Shown: piece after piece, positions 51,349 through 58,654 of the stretch | Position numbering within the stretch: the first letter of the stretch is position 1 | How the letters are laid out: each line of letters opens with the position of its first letter | Assembly (NCBI GenBank): GCA_002067045.1 | Contig: MVPZ01000228.1 | Coordinates: 1 to 61,222 of the forward strand | Reading direction: 5' to 3' | Length of the DNA stretch: 61,222 nucleotides | Source: Methanomassiliicoccales archaeon PtaB.Bin134 | GTDB lineage: Archaea > Thermoplasmatota > Thermoplasmata > Methanomassiliicoccales > UBA472 | Notes under the pieces: model-generated | Told to the model about the DNA's origin: nothing | The model's input: the letters and a program-made list of their open reading frames with translations, nothing else | Database searches by the model: none | Program-made: the position numbers and the translations under genes

Positions 51349-52532
51349 GGACCGATTACGATGTGATCGTGGTCGGCGCCGGCCCGGCCGGAAGCATGAC
51401 CGCCAAGCACGCGGCCAAGAAGGGCGCCCGGGTGCTTATGATAGAGAAGCGCCAGGAGATAGGCGCCTCCCTCCGCTGCGCGGAGGGCGTGAACAAGAAG
51501 GGGCTGGCCAAGGCCGGCGTGCCTGTTGACAAGAGATGGGTCTCAGCCGATATCGCCGGGGCCAAGCTGGTCTCTCCGGGCGGGCACGTGTTCCGCATTG
51601 ACGAGAGTCAGGCCGGGGCCGAGGTGGGACTGGTGCTGGAGAGGCACCTCTTCGACAAGGCCATGGCCGCCGACGCCGCCCGGGCCGGGGCCGAGATATG
51701 GCTCAAGACCGCCGCGGTCGACGTTGTAAAGGATGGCGACAAGGTGGTCGGGGTCAAGGCCAAGCGCGAGGGAGAGCCGATGACGCTCACCGCCGGATGC
51801 GTGGTGGCCGCCGACGGCTTCGAGTCCCAGGTGGCCAGATGGGCGGGGATCGACACATCCCTCAAGGCCGGGGACATCACCACCTGCTACCAGTACCGCA
51901 TGACCAACCTCAAGACCGAGCCGGACTACTGCGAGTTCATAATCGGGTCGGTCGCGCCTGGCGGCTACATATGGGTGTTCCCCAAGGGAGACGACACCGC
52001 CAATGTGGGCATTGGCGTCCTGGCCTCCAAGCTTAAGAAGCCTGGCGACGTCAAGATGTACCTTGACAGCTGGATCAAGAAGGACCCCCGGCTGAGCTGC
52101 GGACAGCCCCTGGAGGCCCTGGCCGGAGGCGTCTCCGTGTCCCCGCCGGTGGAGCAGTCGGTCATGAACGGCCTGATACTGGTTGGCGACTCGGCCCGCA
52201 TCATCGACCCCATAACCGGGGGCGGAATAGCCAACGGACTGCTTGCCGGCAAGTACGCCGGCGAGGTGCTGGGCGACTGCGTGCAGGCCAAGGACTTCAG
52301 CGCCGAGGCGCTGATGCCCTACGACAAGCTCTGGCGCGACGCCATGGAGGACCGCCTGTGGCGCAACTGGATGGCCAAGGAGAAGTTCCTGACCCTTTCC
52401 GACAAGACGCTGGATGGAGTGATCGACACCCTCTCCACCGCCAACGTGGACAAGATGTCGGTGCACAACATCCTGATCGCCATCAAGGAGAAGCACCCCG
52501 AGCTGGTCAAGGAGTTCGAGGAACTTATCTGA
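51345..52532 (+). CDS. Geranylgeranyl reductase (archaeal lipid saturation)
   Basis: A 395-residue FAD enzyme. The dinucleotide fold GAGPAGSMTAKHAAKKGA (10-27) is followed by the conserved SLRCAEGVNKKGL Cys segment (about 45-57), FPKGDDTANVGIGV, and GDSARIIDPITGGGIANGLLAGK (about 284-306). It reduces the double bonds of digeranylgeranylglyceryl lipids, the step that gives saturated archaeol before or during tetraether formation. The ATGA overlap with the ferredoxin gene indicates coupled translation. Confidence 0.93.
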   Translation: MRTDYDVIVVGAGPAGSMTAKHAAKKGARVLMIEKRQEIGASLRCAEGVNKKGLAKAGVPVDKRWVSADIAGAKLVSPGGHVFRIDESQAGAEVGLVLERHLFDKAMAADAARAGAEIWLKTAAVDVVKDGDKVVGVKAKREGEPMTLTAGCVVAADGFESQVARWAGIDTSLKAGDITTCYQYRMTNLKTEPDYCEFIIGSVAPGGYIWVFPKGDDTANVGIGVLASKLKKPGDVKMYLDSWIKKDPRLSCGQPLEALAGGVSVSPPVEQSVMNGLILVGDSARIIDPITGGGIANGLLAGKYAGEVLGDCVQAKDFSAEALMPYDKLWRDAMEDRLWRNWMAKEKFLTLSDKTLDGVIDTLSTANVDKMSVHNILIAIKEKHPELVKEFEELI

Positions 52533-52556
52533 AAACCCTTTCCTAACTTCCCTTTT

Positions 52557-53489
52557 CTATTCTATCCTGACCCCGGGAACCCCGGTGACGGTGATGAAGG
52601 GCTGCCCGCCCTTGCGGCGAATGATCTCCGCTACCTCTTCGGGACGGTCGGTCAGGGCCACCATGCTGCCGCCGCCGCCCGCCCCGGTGAGCTTTGCTCC
52701 GTATGAATAGGGCAGGACGGCCGAGACCAGCCTGTCCAGCTCGGGGGACGACACGCCGAGGATGGCCAGGAGCTTGTGGTCCTGCGTCATGATCCTGCCG
52801 AGCCCTTCCATGTCGCCGCTGGCCAGCAGATCGACCCCCTGGAGGGTCAGCCTCCCGATCTCCTCCACGATGTCGCGGGCGAAGGTGCTGTGGTCCACGA
52901 ACCTCTTCACCTTGGCCACAAGGGGACCAGTGGGGGCGGACTTGCCGGTGAAGCCGATCACCAGCGTCATCTGGGGGACCTTGAGGTCGTGCACACACCA
53001 TCGACGGGTGTCACGTGACATCTCCCAGAGGAATCCATCGCCCCGCTCCCTTTTCACCAAGATCCCACCGCCGTGCGTGCAGGTGGATGTGTCTATGGGA
53101 CTGGCCCTCCCCTGCACCTCGCTCTCCACCTCGAAGGCCTCCCGGGCCACGGTGGCCTGGTCCATACCCCCTTGCGAGGTCGCCAATGCTGCGAGCAGGG
53201 CCGAGGTCACCGCGGCCGAGGAACCCAGTCCCGACCCGGAGGGGAAATCGGAGATGGTGGTGACCGCGGTGGGACCGGCCTTCCTTTTTGCCAGGCAGGC
53301 CGAGACGTAGGAATAGTTCTGAGGCAGGAGCGGCTGGCCGTTCAGGCTGGAGGTTGCCGCGGGTCTGATGTGACAGCGGAGCCTGAGCCCAACGGCCACG
53401 GAGACCGCCGGCTGCCCGAAGACCACGGCATGCTCCCCCAGCAGAATGACCTTCGCCGGGGCGGACGTCTCCACCAGGCCGCCGGACAT
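52557..53489 (-). CDS. mvk: Mevalonate kinase
   Basis: A 310-residue GHMP kinase. The substrate segment SAPAKVILLGEHAVVFG (9-25), ATP loop FPSGSGLGSSAAVTSA (about 84-99) and C-terminal TGAGGGGSMVAL (about 270-281) are all present, with the family Asp in the middle. It feeds the mevalonate route to isoprenoids, the precursors of lipids handled by the tes operon with which it converges (24-nt gap). Length is typical of archaeal Mvk. Confidence 0.93.
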   Translation of the reverse strand: MSGGLVETSAPAKVILLGEHAVVFGQPAVSVAVGLRLRCHIRPAATSSLNGQPLLPQNYSYVSACLAKRKAGPTAVTTISDFPSGSGLGSSAAVTSALLAALATSQGGMDQATVAREAFEVESEVQGRASPIDTSTCTHGGGILVKRERGDGFLWEMSRDTRRWCVHDLKVPQMTLVIGFTGKSAPTGPLVAKVKRFVDHSTFARDIVEEIGRLTLQGVDLLASGDMEGLGRIMTQDHKLLAILGVSSPELDRLVSAVLPYSYGAKLTGAGGGGSMVALTDRPEEVAEIIRRKGGQPFITVTGVPGVRIE

Positions 53490-53499
53490 TTGGAGGCCC

Positions 53500-54444
53500 T
53501 CAGAGGCCGTACCTTTTCGCCATCTCCTGCATGGCCTTATCTGGGCTGGCCCCCCCGAGCTCCTTCATCGGGGCGCACCACCATTCATCCTGGAACCGGG
53601 CGATGGCCGCCTCGAAGAGCTCCATGACATCGATCTTGTTCTGCTTGTTCACCAGCGAGAGCTCCAGGCTGTGGTCCAGGCCCTGGAACAGGTCCTCGGA
53701 CATGAAGTCGGGCATGACGTTGACCACCATGTCCAGAAGGGCGTTGGTTACCGCCGCGAACAGTCGTTCCCTCTTCTGAGGGGTGGGTATGGAATCCTCC
53801 TTGGCGATGGCCTCGGCCATGCTCGAGTACCATAGGTCCCTGATTACATAGGCCCGGGCGGCCCAGTACTCCTCCTCTCCGCATTCCTCGCAGGTGCAGC
53901 CGCCCTCCTCTCCCTCGTGCAGGATGTTGGCCATACGCTCCTTGGCCTGATCGATCATGTCGTTGGGGGAGCTGCCGCCCAATATCTCCATGGGAGACCC
54001 CCACCACTGGTCCTCGAAGGCGGTGAGCGCCTCCATGAGGTCCCTCTCGTCGTTGAAGCTGTCCCCATGGGAGGCCAGGAAGTCGTCCCTGAACGATGAG
54101 AGCAGGTCAACCTCGTTCTCACGGTTGATCATGGATATGGCCAGATAATCGTCCAGGTTCTCCTGGAATATCAGCAGCAGGTCCTCAGGAAGGTTCGTGC
54201 CGATGCGTTCCAGGATGGCGTTGGCGGCGGTGAGGAAAAGCACCTCGTCCATATCCTCCTTGGGGACCTGCTCGGCCTTTAGACCGTCAACGATCTCCTG
54301 AAGCATGATGTCCTTGAACATCAGAGTGCGGATGGGGTTCTTGGCCAGGAGCGGATTCTCCACCGCCCCCTTGGCCTCGCTCTCGGATGCCTTGCTCTTC
54401 TTATCGCCCTGCGGCTTGCTCTCCTTGCTTTTCTTGGCTGCCAT
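53500..54444 (-). CDS. Unrecognised protein with a duplicated ~110-residue domain and CxCxxC linker
   Basis: A 314-residue soluble protein. After a basic tail (residues 1-25, KKSKESKPQGDKKSK) come two copies of one helical domain, about 50-175 and 208-314. Each ends alike: AFEDQWWGSPMEILGGSSP (142-160) and RFQDEWWCAPMKELGGASP (283-301). The copies are clearly diverged. A CTCEECG cysteine cluster (183-189) lies between them and may bind zinc. The W-W-x-x-P-x-x-x-L-G-G-x-S-P ending recalls the C-terminal motif of MbcA/ParS-type antitoxins, but no toxin is adjacent. It lies 10 nt upstream of mvk on the same strand, so it may be cotranscribed. Function is unknown. Confidence 0.7.
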   Translation of the reverse strand: MAAKKSKESKPQGDKKSKASESEAKGAVENPLLAKNPIRTLMFKDIMLQEIVDGLKAEQVPKEDMDEVLFLTAANAILERIGTNLPEDLLLIFQENLDDYLAISMINRENEVDLLSSFRDDFLASHGDSFNDERDLMEALTAFEDQWWGSPMEILGGSSPNDMIDQAKERMANILHEGEEGGCTCEECGEEEYWAARAYVIRDLWYSSMAEAIAKEDSIPTPQKRERLFAAVTNALLDMVVNVMPDFMSEDLFQGLDHSLELSLVNKQNKIDVMELFEAAIARFQDEWWCAPMKELGGASPDKAMQEMAKRYGL

Positions 54445-54745
54445 GATCGCACCTGCCTAACGGTGCCTCACAACTAGGGCAAGGCACGTATGTCTATGAA
54501 CGGGACAAAGTCCACGGGGGATATAAATCATGGCGTTTTCTGATCCCTCCCCCTTTCCCGATATCACGTGTATTTCCAAAAGGGCTTTCAGACATCTTTC
54601 AGACATTATAGTGATTTCAATGAGAATAATTATAATTCATTGATTAAATGATAGCATAATTTATCCAGATTTTATTTCAATGGTAAAAGTATTAATACCC
54701 ATAATATCGATTATTATTAAACCTTAATTGATTAGGAGGAAAAAA
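54445..54745. other. AT-rich 300-nt intergenic region
   Basis: No gene or RNA is evident. From about 54595 to 54740 the base composition drops sharply to mostly A/T, unlike the rest of the window. Several TATA-like elements are present, e.g. TATTATTAAACC near 54711-54723 and TTATAATTCATTG near 54627-54639. It holds the promoter(s) of the small membrane protein and of the opposing duplicated-domain gene. This much AT suggests a strong or complex promoter. Confidence 0.6.
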
Positions 54746-55093
54746 ATGTCACTAGTATTAGGGTTAGTTAATATTATGGCGGGTTTGATCTTGGCCATGG
54801 GTATTTTGACAAGCATACCGGCCCTGGGCAAGCACCTTGAGAAGCTGGCTAAGTGGCTGGGCAGGTTCCAGACCATCATCGGGATAGTGGCCATCATCGT
54901 GGCGATATTCTGGTGGGGTTCTCTGCTGGGAAGCATCGTGGCCATTATCGCAGGTCTCGTCCTGCTGACCGGGATACTACCGAGCATACCGGCCCTGGGC
55001 AAGCACCTTGAGAAGCTGGCTAAGTGGCTGGGCAGGTTCCAGACCATAATAGGGGTCGTCGCCATAATCGTTGGTATCTTAGAGATACTGTAA
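54746..55093 (+). CDS. Small membrane protein made of two near-identical repeats
   Basis: A 115-residue protein of four hydrophobic segments arranged as two copies: a membrane helix, an amphipathic stretch SIPALGKHLEKLAKWLGR and a second helix FQTIIGIVAIIV, repeated at +57 residues. The ATG has AGGAGG 6 nt upstream, a strong SD, and an AT-rich promoter, so high expression is likely. I do not recognise the family. The basic amphipathic helices between membrane segments could lie on the bilayer surface or line a small oligomer. A terminator hairpin follows. Confidence 0.75.
   Translation: MSLVLGLVNIMAGLILAMGILTSIPALGKHLEKLAKWLGRFQTIIGIVAIIVAIFWWGSLLGSIVAIIAGLVLLTGILPSIPALGKHLEKLAKWLGRFQTIIGVVAIIVGILEIL
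54812..55047 (+). repeat. Perfect 65-nt direct repeat within the small membrane protein gene
   Basis: 54812-54876 and 54983-55047 are identical over 65 nt, 171 nt (57 codons) apart. Flanking DNA of the two copies differs at synonymous sites, e.g. ATCATCGGG against ATAATAGGG right after the repeat. Confidence 0.9.
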
Positions 55094-55103
55094 ACCCAAT
55101 AAG

Positions 55104-55119
55104 GGGGCGATTCCGCCCC
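55104..55119 (+). terminator. Hairpin terminator after the small membrane protein gene
   Basis: GGGGCG-ATTC-CGCCCC is a perfect 6-bp stem 10 nt past the stop, followed by the pyrimidine-rich TTTCTCCTTATT. It separates the gene from the convergent methyltransferase gene. Confidence 0.6.
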
Positions 55120-55130
55120 ATTTCTCCTTA

Positions 55131-55937
55131 TTACATCTTCTTTGCTTTCAGCGAGAATAGCATTGGCACATAGAAATTTCCTGGAAGATGCCAGTATCCG
55201 TCCTCTCCTTTTACCATCGAAGGATGCATGGGGAAGAAGCAGAATGGGAATTCGTGCAGGAACTCGATTCTCAACCCACTATCCGCGAGGGCGTTGACGA
55301 TATCGGAAATGGGATGCATCCATTCGTAACGGGTCTTGTTCCGGAACTCGTGCCCGTCGTCGATTATTGGGACGTCATCATCGAACATCAGCGGCTCCTT
55401 GGAGAAATAGGGGTACGACGCCCTGAAGAAATCTCTGCAGTTCTCGTCGATCAGGGACCCGAACGGGTGGTTATCCACCACGTAGAAGAAGCCACCGGGG
55501 CGCAGATGGTCGGATATCCATCTCGCCCATGGCCCCAGGTCTGGAAGCCAGCACAGCACCCCGTAGCTGGTGAAGATCACGTCGAACTTTCCTAGCCCCA
55601 GGCGGTCCAGGTCGTATATGTTGCATTCCAGGAATTCGGCCGGTACTCCCGTCCTTACGCTGAGTTCCCTGGCCATGCTGATGGCGTCCGGTGAGAAGTC
55701 CACACCGGTGATCCGCGCCCCCATCCTGGCCCAGGACAGTGTGTCCATTCCGAAGTGGCATTGCAGATGGAGCATGTCCTTGCCCTGCACCGGTCCGACC
55801 TCCAAAAGTTCGATCGGCAGAAGCGTGGAGGCACCATTGATGAAGCCCTCCACATCATAGACCGGGGATACCTGATTGGCCTGGACCTTTTCATTCCACC
55901 GCCTCTTGTTGACCTCCATGAGCTCGTTGGGATCCAT
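55131..55937 (-). CDS. Class I SAM-dependent methyltransferase
   Basis: A 268-residue Rossmann methyltransferase. Motif I is altered: LHLQCHFGMDTLSWARMGARITGVDFS, with the D of GVDFS as SAM-binding acid; FDVIFTSYGVLCWLPDL (motif IV) and LRPGGFFYVVD (motif VI) follow. The LQCHFGMDTL form is typical of a cluster annotated as small-molecule or cofactor methyltransferases. The ATG at 55937 has GGTGA 5 nt upstream. The substrate is not known and no pathway partner is adjacent. Confidence 0.85.
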   Translation of the reverse strand: MDPNELMEVNKRRWNEKVQANQVSPVYDVEGFINGASTLLPIELLEVGPVQGKDMLHLQCHFGMDTLSWARMGARITGVDFSPDAISMARELSVRTGVPAEFLECNIYDLDRLGLGKFDVIFTSYGVLCWLPDLGPWARWISDHLRPGGFFYVVDNHPFGSLIDENCRDFFRASYPYFSKEPLMFDDDVPIIDDGHEFRNKTRYEWMHPISDIVNALADSGLRIEFLHEFPFCFFPMHPSMVKGEDGYWHLPGNFYVPMLFSLKAKKM

Positions 55938-56218
55938 GTACCTCACCCTTGGTCGGGCCCTTGACCATAAAAAAAGGTTGTGAAGGACAATGGCGGCCGG
56001 CCCTTTGACCTTTTCCCATCTGCGTTCTTCTTAGGAATCATTATATGCAATAGACCTTATAAAAATTTGGTGGGGGTCAATTTGCCTAGATATAAAATCC
56101 GTCATCCGGGTGGGCATTGTTGGTATTGTGCCTGATATTTGTTCCCATCGGGCTTGCTGGCTCCTCCCCTTCAACGATCACCATGGACCTTGGCCTTGAA
56201 CAATCGATGGGATGATGG

Positions 56219-56325
56219 TGCGAGGGACCGGATTCGAACCGGCGAACCTCTGCAGGAACAGATCTTGAGTCTGTCGCCTTTGGCCGGCGCTTGATGCGCC
56301 ATTGACCGAGCTTGGCTACCCTCGC
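56219..56325 (-). tRNA. tRNA-Leu (anticodon CAA) with extra 22-23 nt in the D-loop
   Basis: The 107-nt minus-strand gene folds as a class II tRNA. The acceptor is GCGAGGG/CCCTCGC with discriminator A, the anticodon stem is ACAGA/TCTGT with loop CTCAAGA, the long variable arm is CCT-GCAG-AGG, and the T arm is GCCGG-TTCGAAT-CCGGT. Without the extra bases the D arm would read GCC-AAGCTCGGTCAA(A)-GGC, the normal archaeal tRNA-Leu form. The insertion is best explained as a small intron. An AT-rich promoter (ATTTATTAAGG) lies about 30 nt upstream. The anticodon reads TTG. Confidence 0.93.
56280..56302 (-). other. Probable noncanonical D-loop intron of tRNA-Leu(CAA)
   Basis: About 23 nt (22 if cut one base later) interrupt the D-loop. 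They fold with the flanks: stem TGGCGC/GCGCCG with loop ATCAA, then a 3-nt bulge CAA on the 5' side, a short helix GGT/GCC, and a 3-nt bulge AAA on the 3' side before the D stem. Two 3-nt bulges around a short helix are the bulge-helix-bulge signal cut by archaeal splicing endonuclease. Here the middle helix has 3 rather than 4 pairs, a relaxed form. Confidence 0.65.
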
Positions 56326-56370
56326 GTGAGGCCGGATAAAAGTGCCGACCTTAATAAATGTATTCGAGGT

Positions 56371-57270
56371 TCACAGTGTGGTGATCTCGCTGTGGCCATT
56401 GCCAGCCAGGATGGTGTGCTCCGCCTGTGAAACCATGCCCCCGTGCGTCTCTATGAGGACTGGATAGCTGGATATCACCCCGTGCCTGTGCAGGACCCTG
56501 AGCAGCGACCCGGAATCGGGTTGCAGGCGGTCGCACCAGCGCTCGCAGAAGGGAAGAGTTGTGAACTCCTCTTTGATCCGTTGGAACAGGCGATCGGCCT
56601 CCGGGTCCCGTATCGGACGGTCCCTCAGCACCCGATATATGTTACCGGATTTCCCGTTGGCCACCTGACCATGACCGTTGGTGGCGAATGGCTCTATGGC
56701 CAGAAGCATGTTCGTCTGCACCTTGGTCTTGGTCCCGTCATCGATGTTGGGGATGGAGAGCCCGGCGTGCAGGTTGAACCTCTTCATCTCGTGACCGCTG
56801 AGGTTCACCACCGGCCTGAAACCGGATTCCTTGATGCTGCGGTCGACGACGCCTCCGATGGTGCCCACGGAGACCCCTTCCTTGGCCATCTCCAGGGCCA
56901 TGGCCAGGGCCCTTTCGGAGGCTTTGATGAGCGATTGCCAGTTTCGGGTCCCCACCTCCACGGTCGTGGCGGTGTCCCCCAGGTATCCATCCACCTGGGC
57001 GCCCACATCCAGCTTGACCAGGTCCCCGTTGGAGAAGGCCACCTGATCGGCGGAGTTGGGAGTGAAGTGGGCCGCGGTATCGTTGAGGCTGATGTTCACC
57101 GGGAAGGCCAGCCTTCCGCCGTGCTCGAGAATGTGCAGCTCCATCTCCTCGGCCACGTCCCGGAGCCTGACCCCCTCGCCCACCAGGGAACGTCCGAGCT
57201 CTCGGGCCTCGGAAGAGAGACGCCCGGCCTTGCGAATGCAGTCCAGGGCGTGATCATCTAGCAAGTACAT
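56371..57270 (-). CDS. map: Methionine aminopeptidase, type II
   Basis: A 299-residue pita-bread metallopeptidase. Metal ligands appear in KLDVGAQVDGYLGDTA (two Asp), SGHEMKRFNLHAGLSIPN (His), AIEPFAT (Glu) and the final HGGMVSQAEHTIL (Glu). The helical insert after the second His marks the archaeal/eukaryotic type II. It removes initiator Met. The ATG at 57270 is used here; an in-frame ATG at 57300 behind GAGGT is equally possible and adds ten basic residues. It overlaps the end of tsaC and is third in the MBL-tsaC-map operon. Confidence 0.93.
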   Translation of the reverse strand: MYLLDDHALDCIRKAGRLSSEARELGRSLVGEGVRLRDVAEEMELHILEHGGRLAFPVNISLNDTAAHFTPNSADQVAFSNGDLVKLDVGAQVDGYLGDTATTVEVGTRNWQSLIKASERALAMALEMAKEGVSVGTIGGVVDRSIKESGFRPVVNLSGHEMKRFNLHAGLSIPNIDDGTKTKVQTNMLLAIEPFATNGHGQVANGKSGNIYRVLRDRPIRDPEADRLFQRIKEEFTTLPFCERWCDRLQPDSGSLLRVLHRHGVISSYPVLIETHGGMVSQAEHTILAGNGHSEITTL

Positions 57271-57895
57271 CTTCGATCTTCTCTTTTGAAATAGCGCCAT
57301 AGCGGATTACCTCGACCACCCCATCTATGATCTGGACGATGGTGGAGGGCGTACCCACCTTGCAGGGTCCTCCGTCCACATAGGTGGCCACGCTGGTGCC
57401 GAGGTCGGCTATCGCATTCTCCACCGTCGTGGGGTTGGGGTGGGAGTGCACATTTGCGCTGGTGGAAATGATAGGTCCGAACTCTTCCAGCATCCTCAGT
57501 GCCACTGGGTGGTCTGGTATCCTTATGCCCACCTCGGGCAGGGATGCGGTCACGATGTCCGGAAGTATGGGGCGCTTCTTTACCAGAAGGGTTAGCGGCC
57601 CGGGAAGGAAGGCCTTGGCCAGACGGTAGGCGTTCTCGTCCAGTTCGGCTATCCGGTCGGCCACACTGATGTTGTGGACGGCGATGGACAGGGGCATATC
57701 GAAAGGCCTCCTCTTGGCGATGAACACCCTCTTTACGGCGGTCTCATCGAACGGGTCCGCCCCCAGGCCATAAACGGTCTCGGTGGGATAGACCACCAGC
57801 CTGCCGAAATGGAGGGTGGACAGTATCTGTTCAAGGTCATGCTTGGATATGCCCATATCCACGCTCTTGGCATCCTTGCATTTTATTATGTCCAT
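57254..57895 (-). CDS. tsaC: Threonylcarbamoyl-AMP synthase (YrdC/Sua5)
   Basis: A 213-residue YrdC-fold enzyme: VVYPTETVYGLGADPFDE (near 35-52), AKRRPFDMPL nucleotide segment (about 60-70), PGPLTLLVKK (about 98-107) and ISTSANVHSHPNPTT (about 143-157). It makes threonylcarbamoyl-AMP from Thr, bicarbonate and ATP for t6A at position 37 of ANN-reading tRNAs. It lacks the C-terminal Sua5 domain, so it is the short YrdC form. It follows the MBL hydrolase stop without a gap. Confidence 0.93.
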   Translation of the reverse strand: MDIIKCKDAKSVDMGISKHDLEQILSTLHFGRLVVYPTETVYGLGADPFDETAVKRVFIAKRRPFDMPLSIAVHNISVADRIAELDENAYRLAKAFLPGPLTLLVKKRPILPDIVTASLPEVGIRIPDHPVALRMLEEFGPIISTSANVHSHPNPTTVENAIADLGTSVATYVDGGPCKVGTPSTIVQIIDGVVEVIRYGAISKEKIEDVLAR

Positions 57896-58537
57896 TCAAG
57901 ACTCTCCCAGATAATTTAACGCTTCGAGTATGATCCCCTCAGCCCCATTCTGACTGAAATCGCCATGCCCAGGATAAATCTCCTTGGGCGCAAGGGATAA
58001 AAGCTTTTTCACTGAACCAACAAGCTGCTCGAAATTACCGCTTGGCAGGTCCCAACGTCCGACGCCCCCTACGAACACGGTGTCCCCGGAGAGCAGGATA
58101 CCCTTATCCTTCTCCCATAGGGATATGCTGCCGGAGGTGTGACCGGGGGTGTGGACCACCTGGAAGTTGGAGGAACCGGTGCTGAGGACCTGACCATCGA
58201 CCAGATCGGTGACCTCGACGGGGTGCCCAGGCACCCCGAACATGTAGGCCAGGGTCTGCCGCGGATCGCCCTGACGCACGGCTGGAGAGTCGTCGGCGTG
58301 CATGAGCACCTCGGCGCCCAGCTCCTTGGCCATGCCCGCCGCTCCCCCGGTGTGATCATAATGCCTGTGGGTTAGCACGATGCGGCGCACCTTGTTCCTC
58401 TTGACGGTGTAAGAAAGCCACTTTAGAACGTCTTGATGATGCATACCCGTTCCGACATCGACGAGAATGGGGTCCTCGCCAGTGAGGAGATATATGTTGG
58501 AGTCGAAGTCCATTCCAGCGAGGCATCGAACAACCAT
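57896..58537 (-). CDS. Metallo-beta-lactamase-fold hydrolase (glyoxalase II-like)
   Basis: A 213-residue hydrolase with the dinuclear zinc motif THRHYDHTGG (His-x-His-x-Asp-His), HTPGHTSGSISL with the next His, LLSGDTVFVGGVGR with bridging Asp, and the closing PGHGDFS His. The family hydrolyses thioesters such as lactoylglutathione-type compounds; the natural thiol here is unknown. The ATG at 58537 lies about 26 nt from GTTTATATACG, so the mRNA is leaderless. A longer frame from 58618 would contain that TATA box and is rejected. Confidence 0.88.
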   Translation of the reverse strand: MVVRCLAGMDFDSNIYLLTGEDPILVDVGTGMHHQDVLKWLSYTVKRNKVRRIVLTHRHYDHTGGAAGMAKELGAEVLMHADDSPAVRQGDPRQTLAYMFGVPGHPVEVTDLVDGQVLSTGSSNFQVVHTPGHTSGSISLWEKDKGILLSGDTVFVGGVGRWDLPSGNFEQLVGSVKKLLSLAPKEIYPGHGDFSQNGAEGIILEALNYLGES

Positions 58538-58654
58538 CAACTTTCGATAAAATATGGTCGTATATAAACTTTTGAACCTGACCCGACACCATCTGGAGAT
58601 GCTGGTCGAATAACTCACTTATAGGACGTAGGGCCATTAGAAAGCAGTGATGGG

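Noticed and set aside
56082..56135. 17-codon frame (starting TTG, with a CWYC pair) behind a TATA box and GGTGGGGGT in the gap between the methyltransferase and tRNA-Leu
   Set aside because: Too short to tell from chance; no overlap or partner supports it. It may be a remnant of a longer gene.
56143..56212. 8-nt inverted repeat TCCCATCG ... CGATGGGA just past the 3' end of tRNA-Leu
   Set aside because: The loop is over 50 nt and the interior is not clearly paired; could be chance in a GC-rich region.
58538..58618. 27-residue N-terminal extension of the MBL hydrolase
   Set aside because: It would be encoded across the TATA box that serves the leaderless ATG at 58537.
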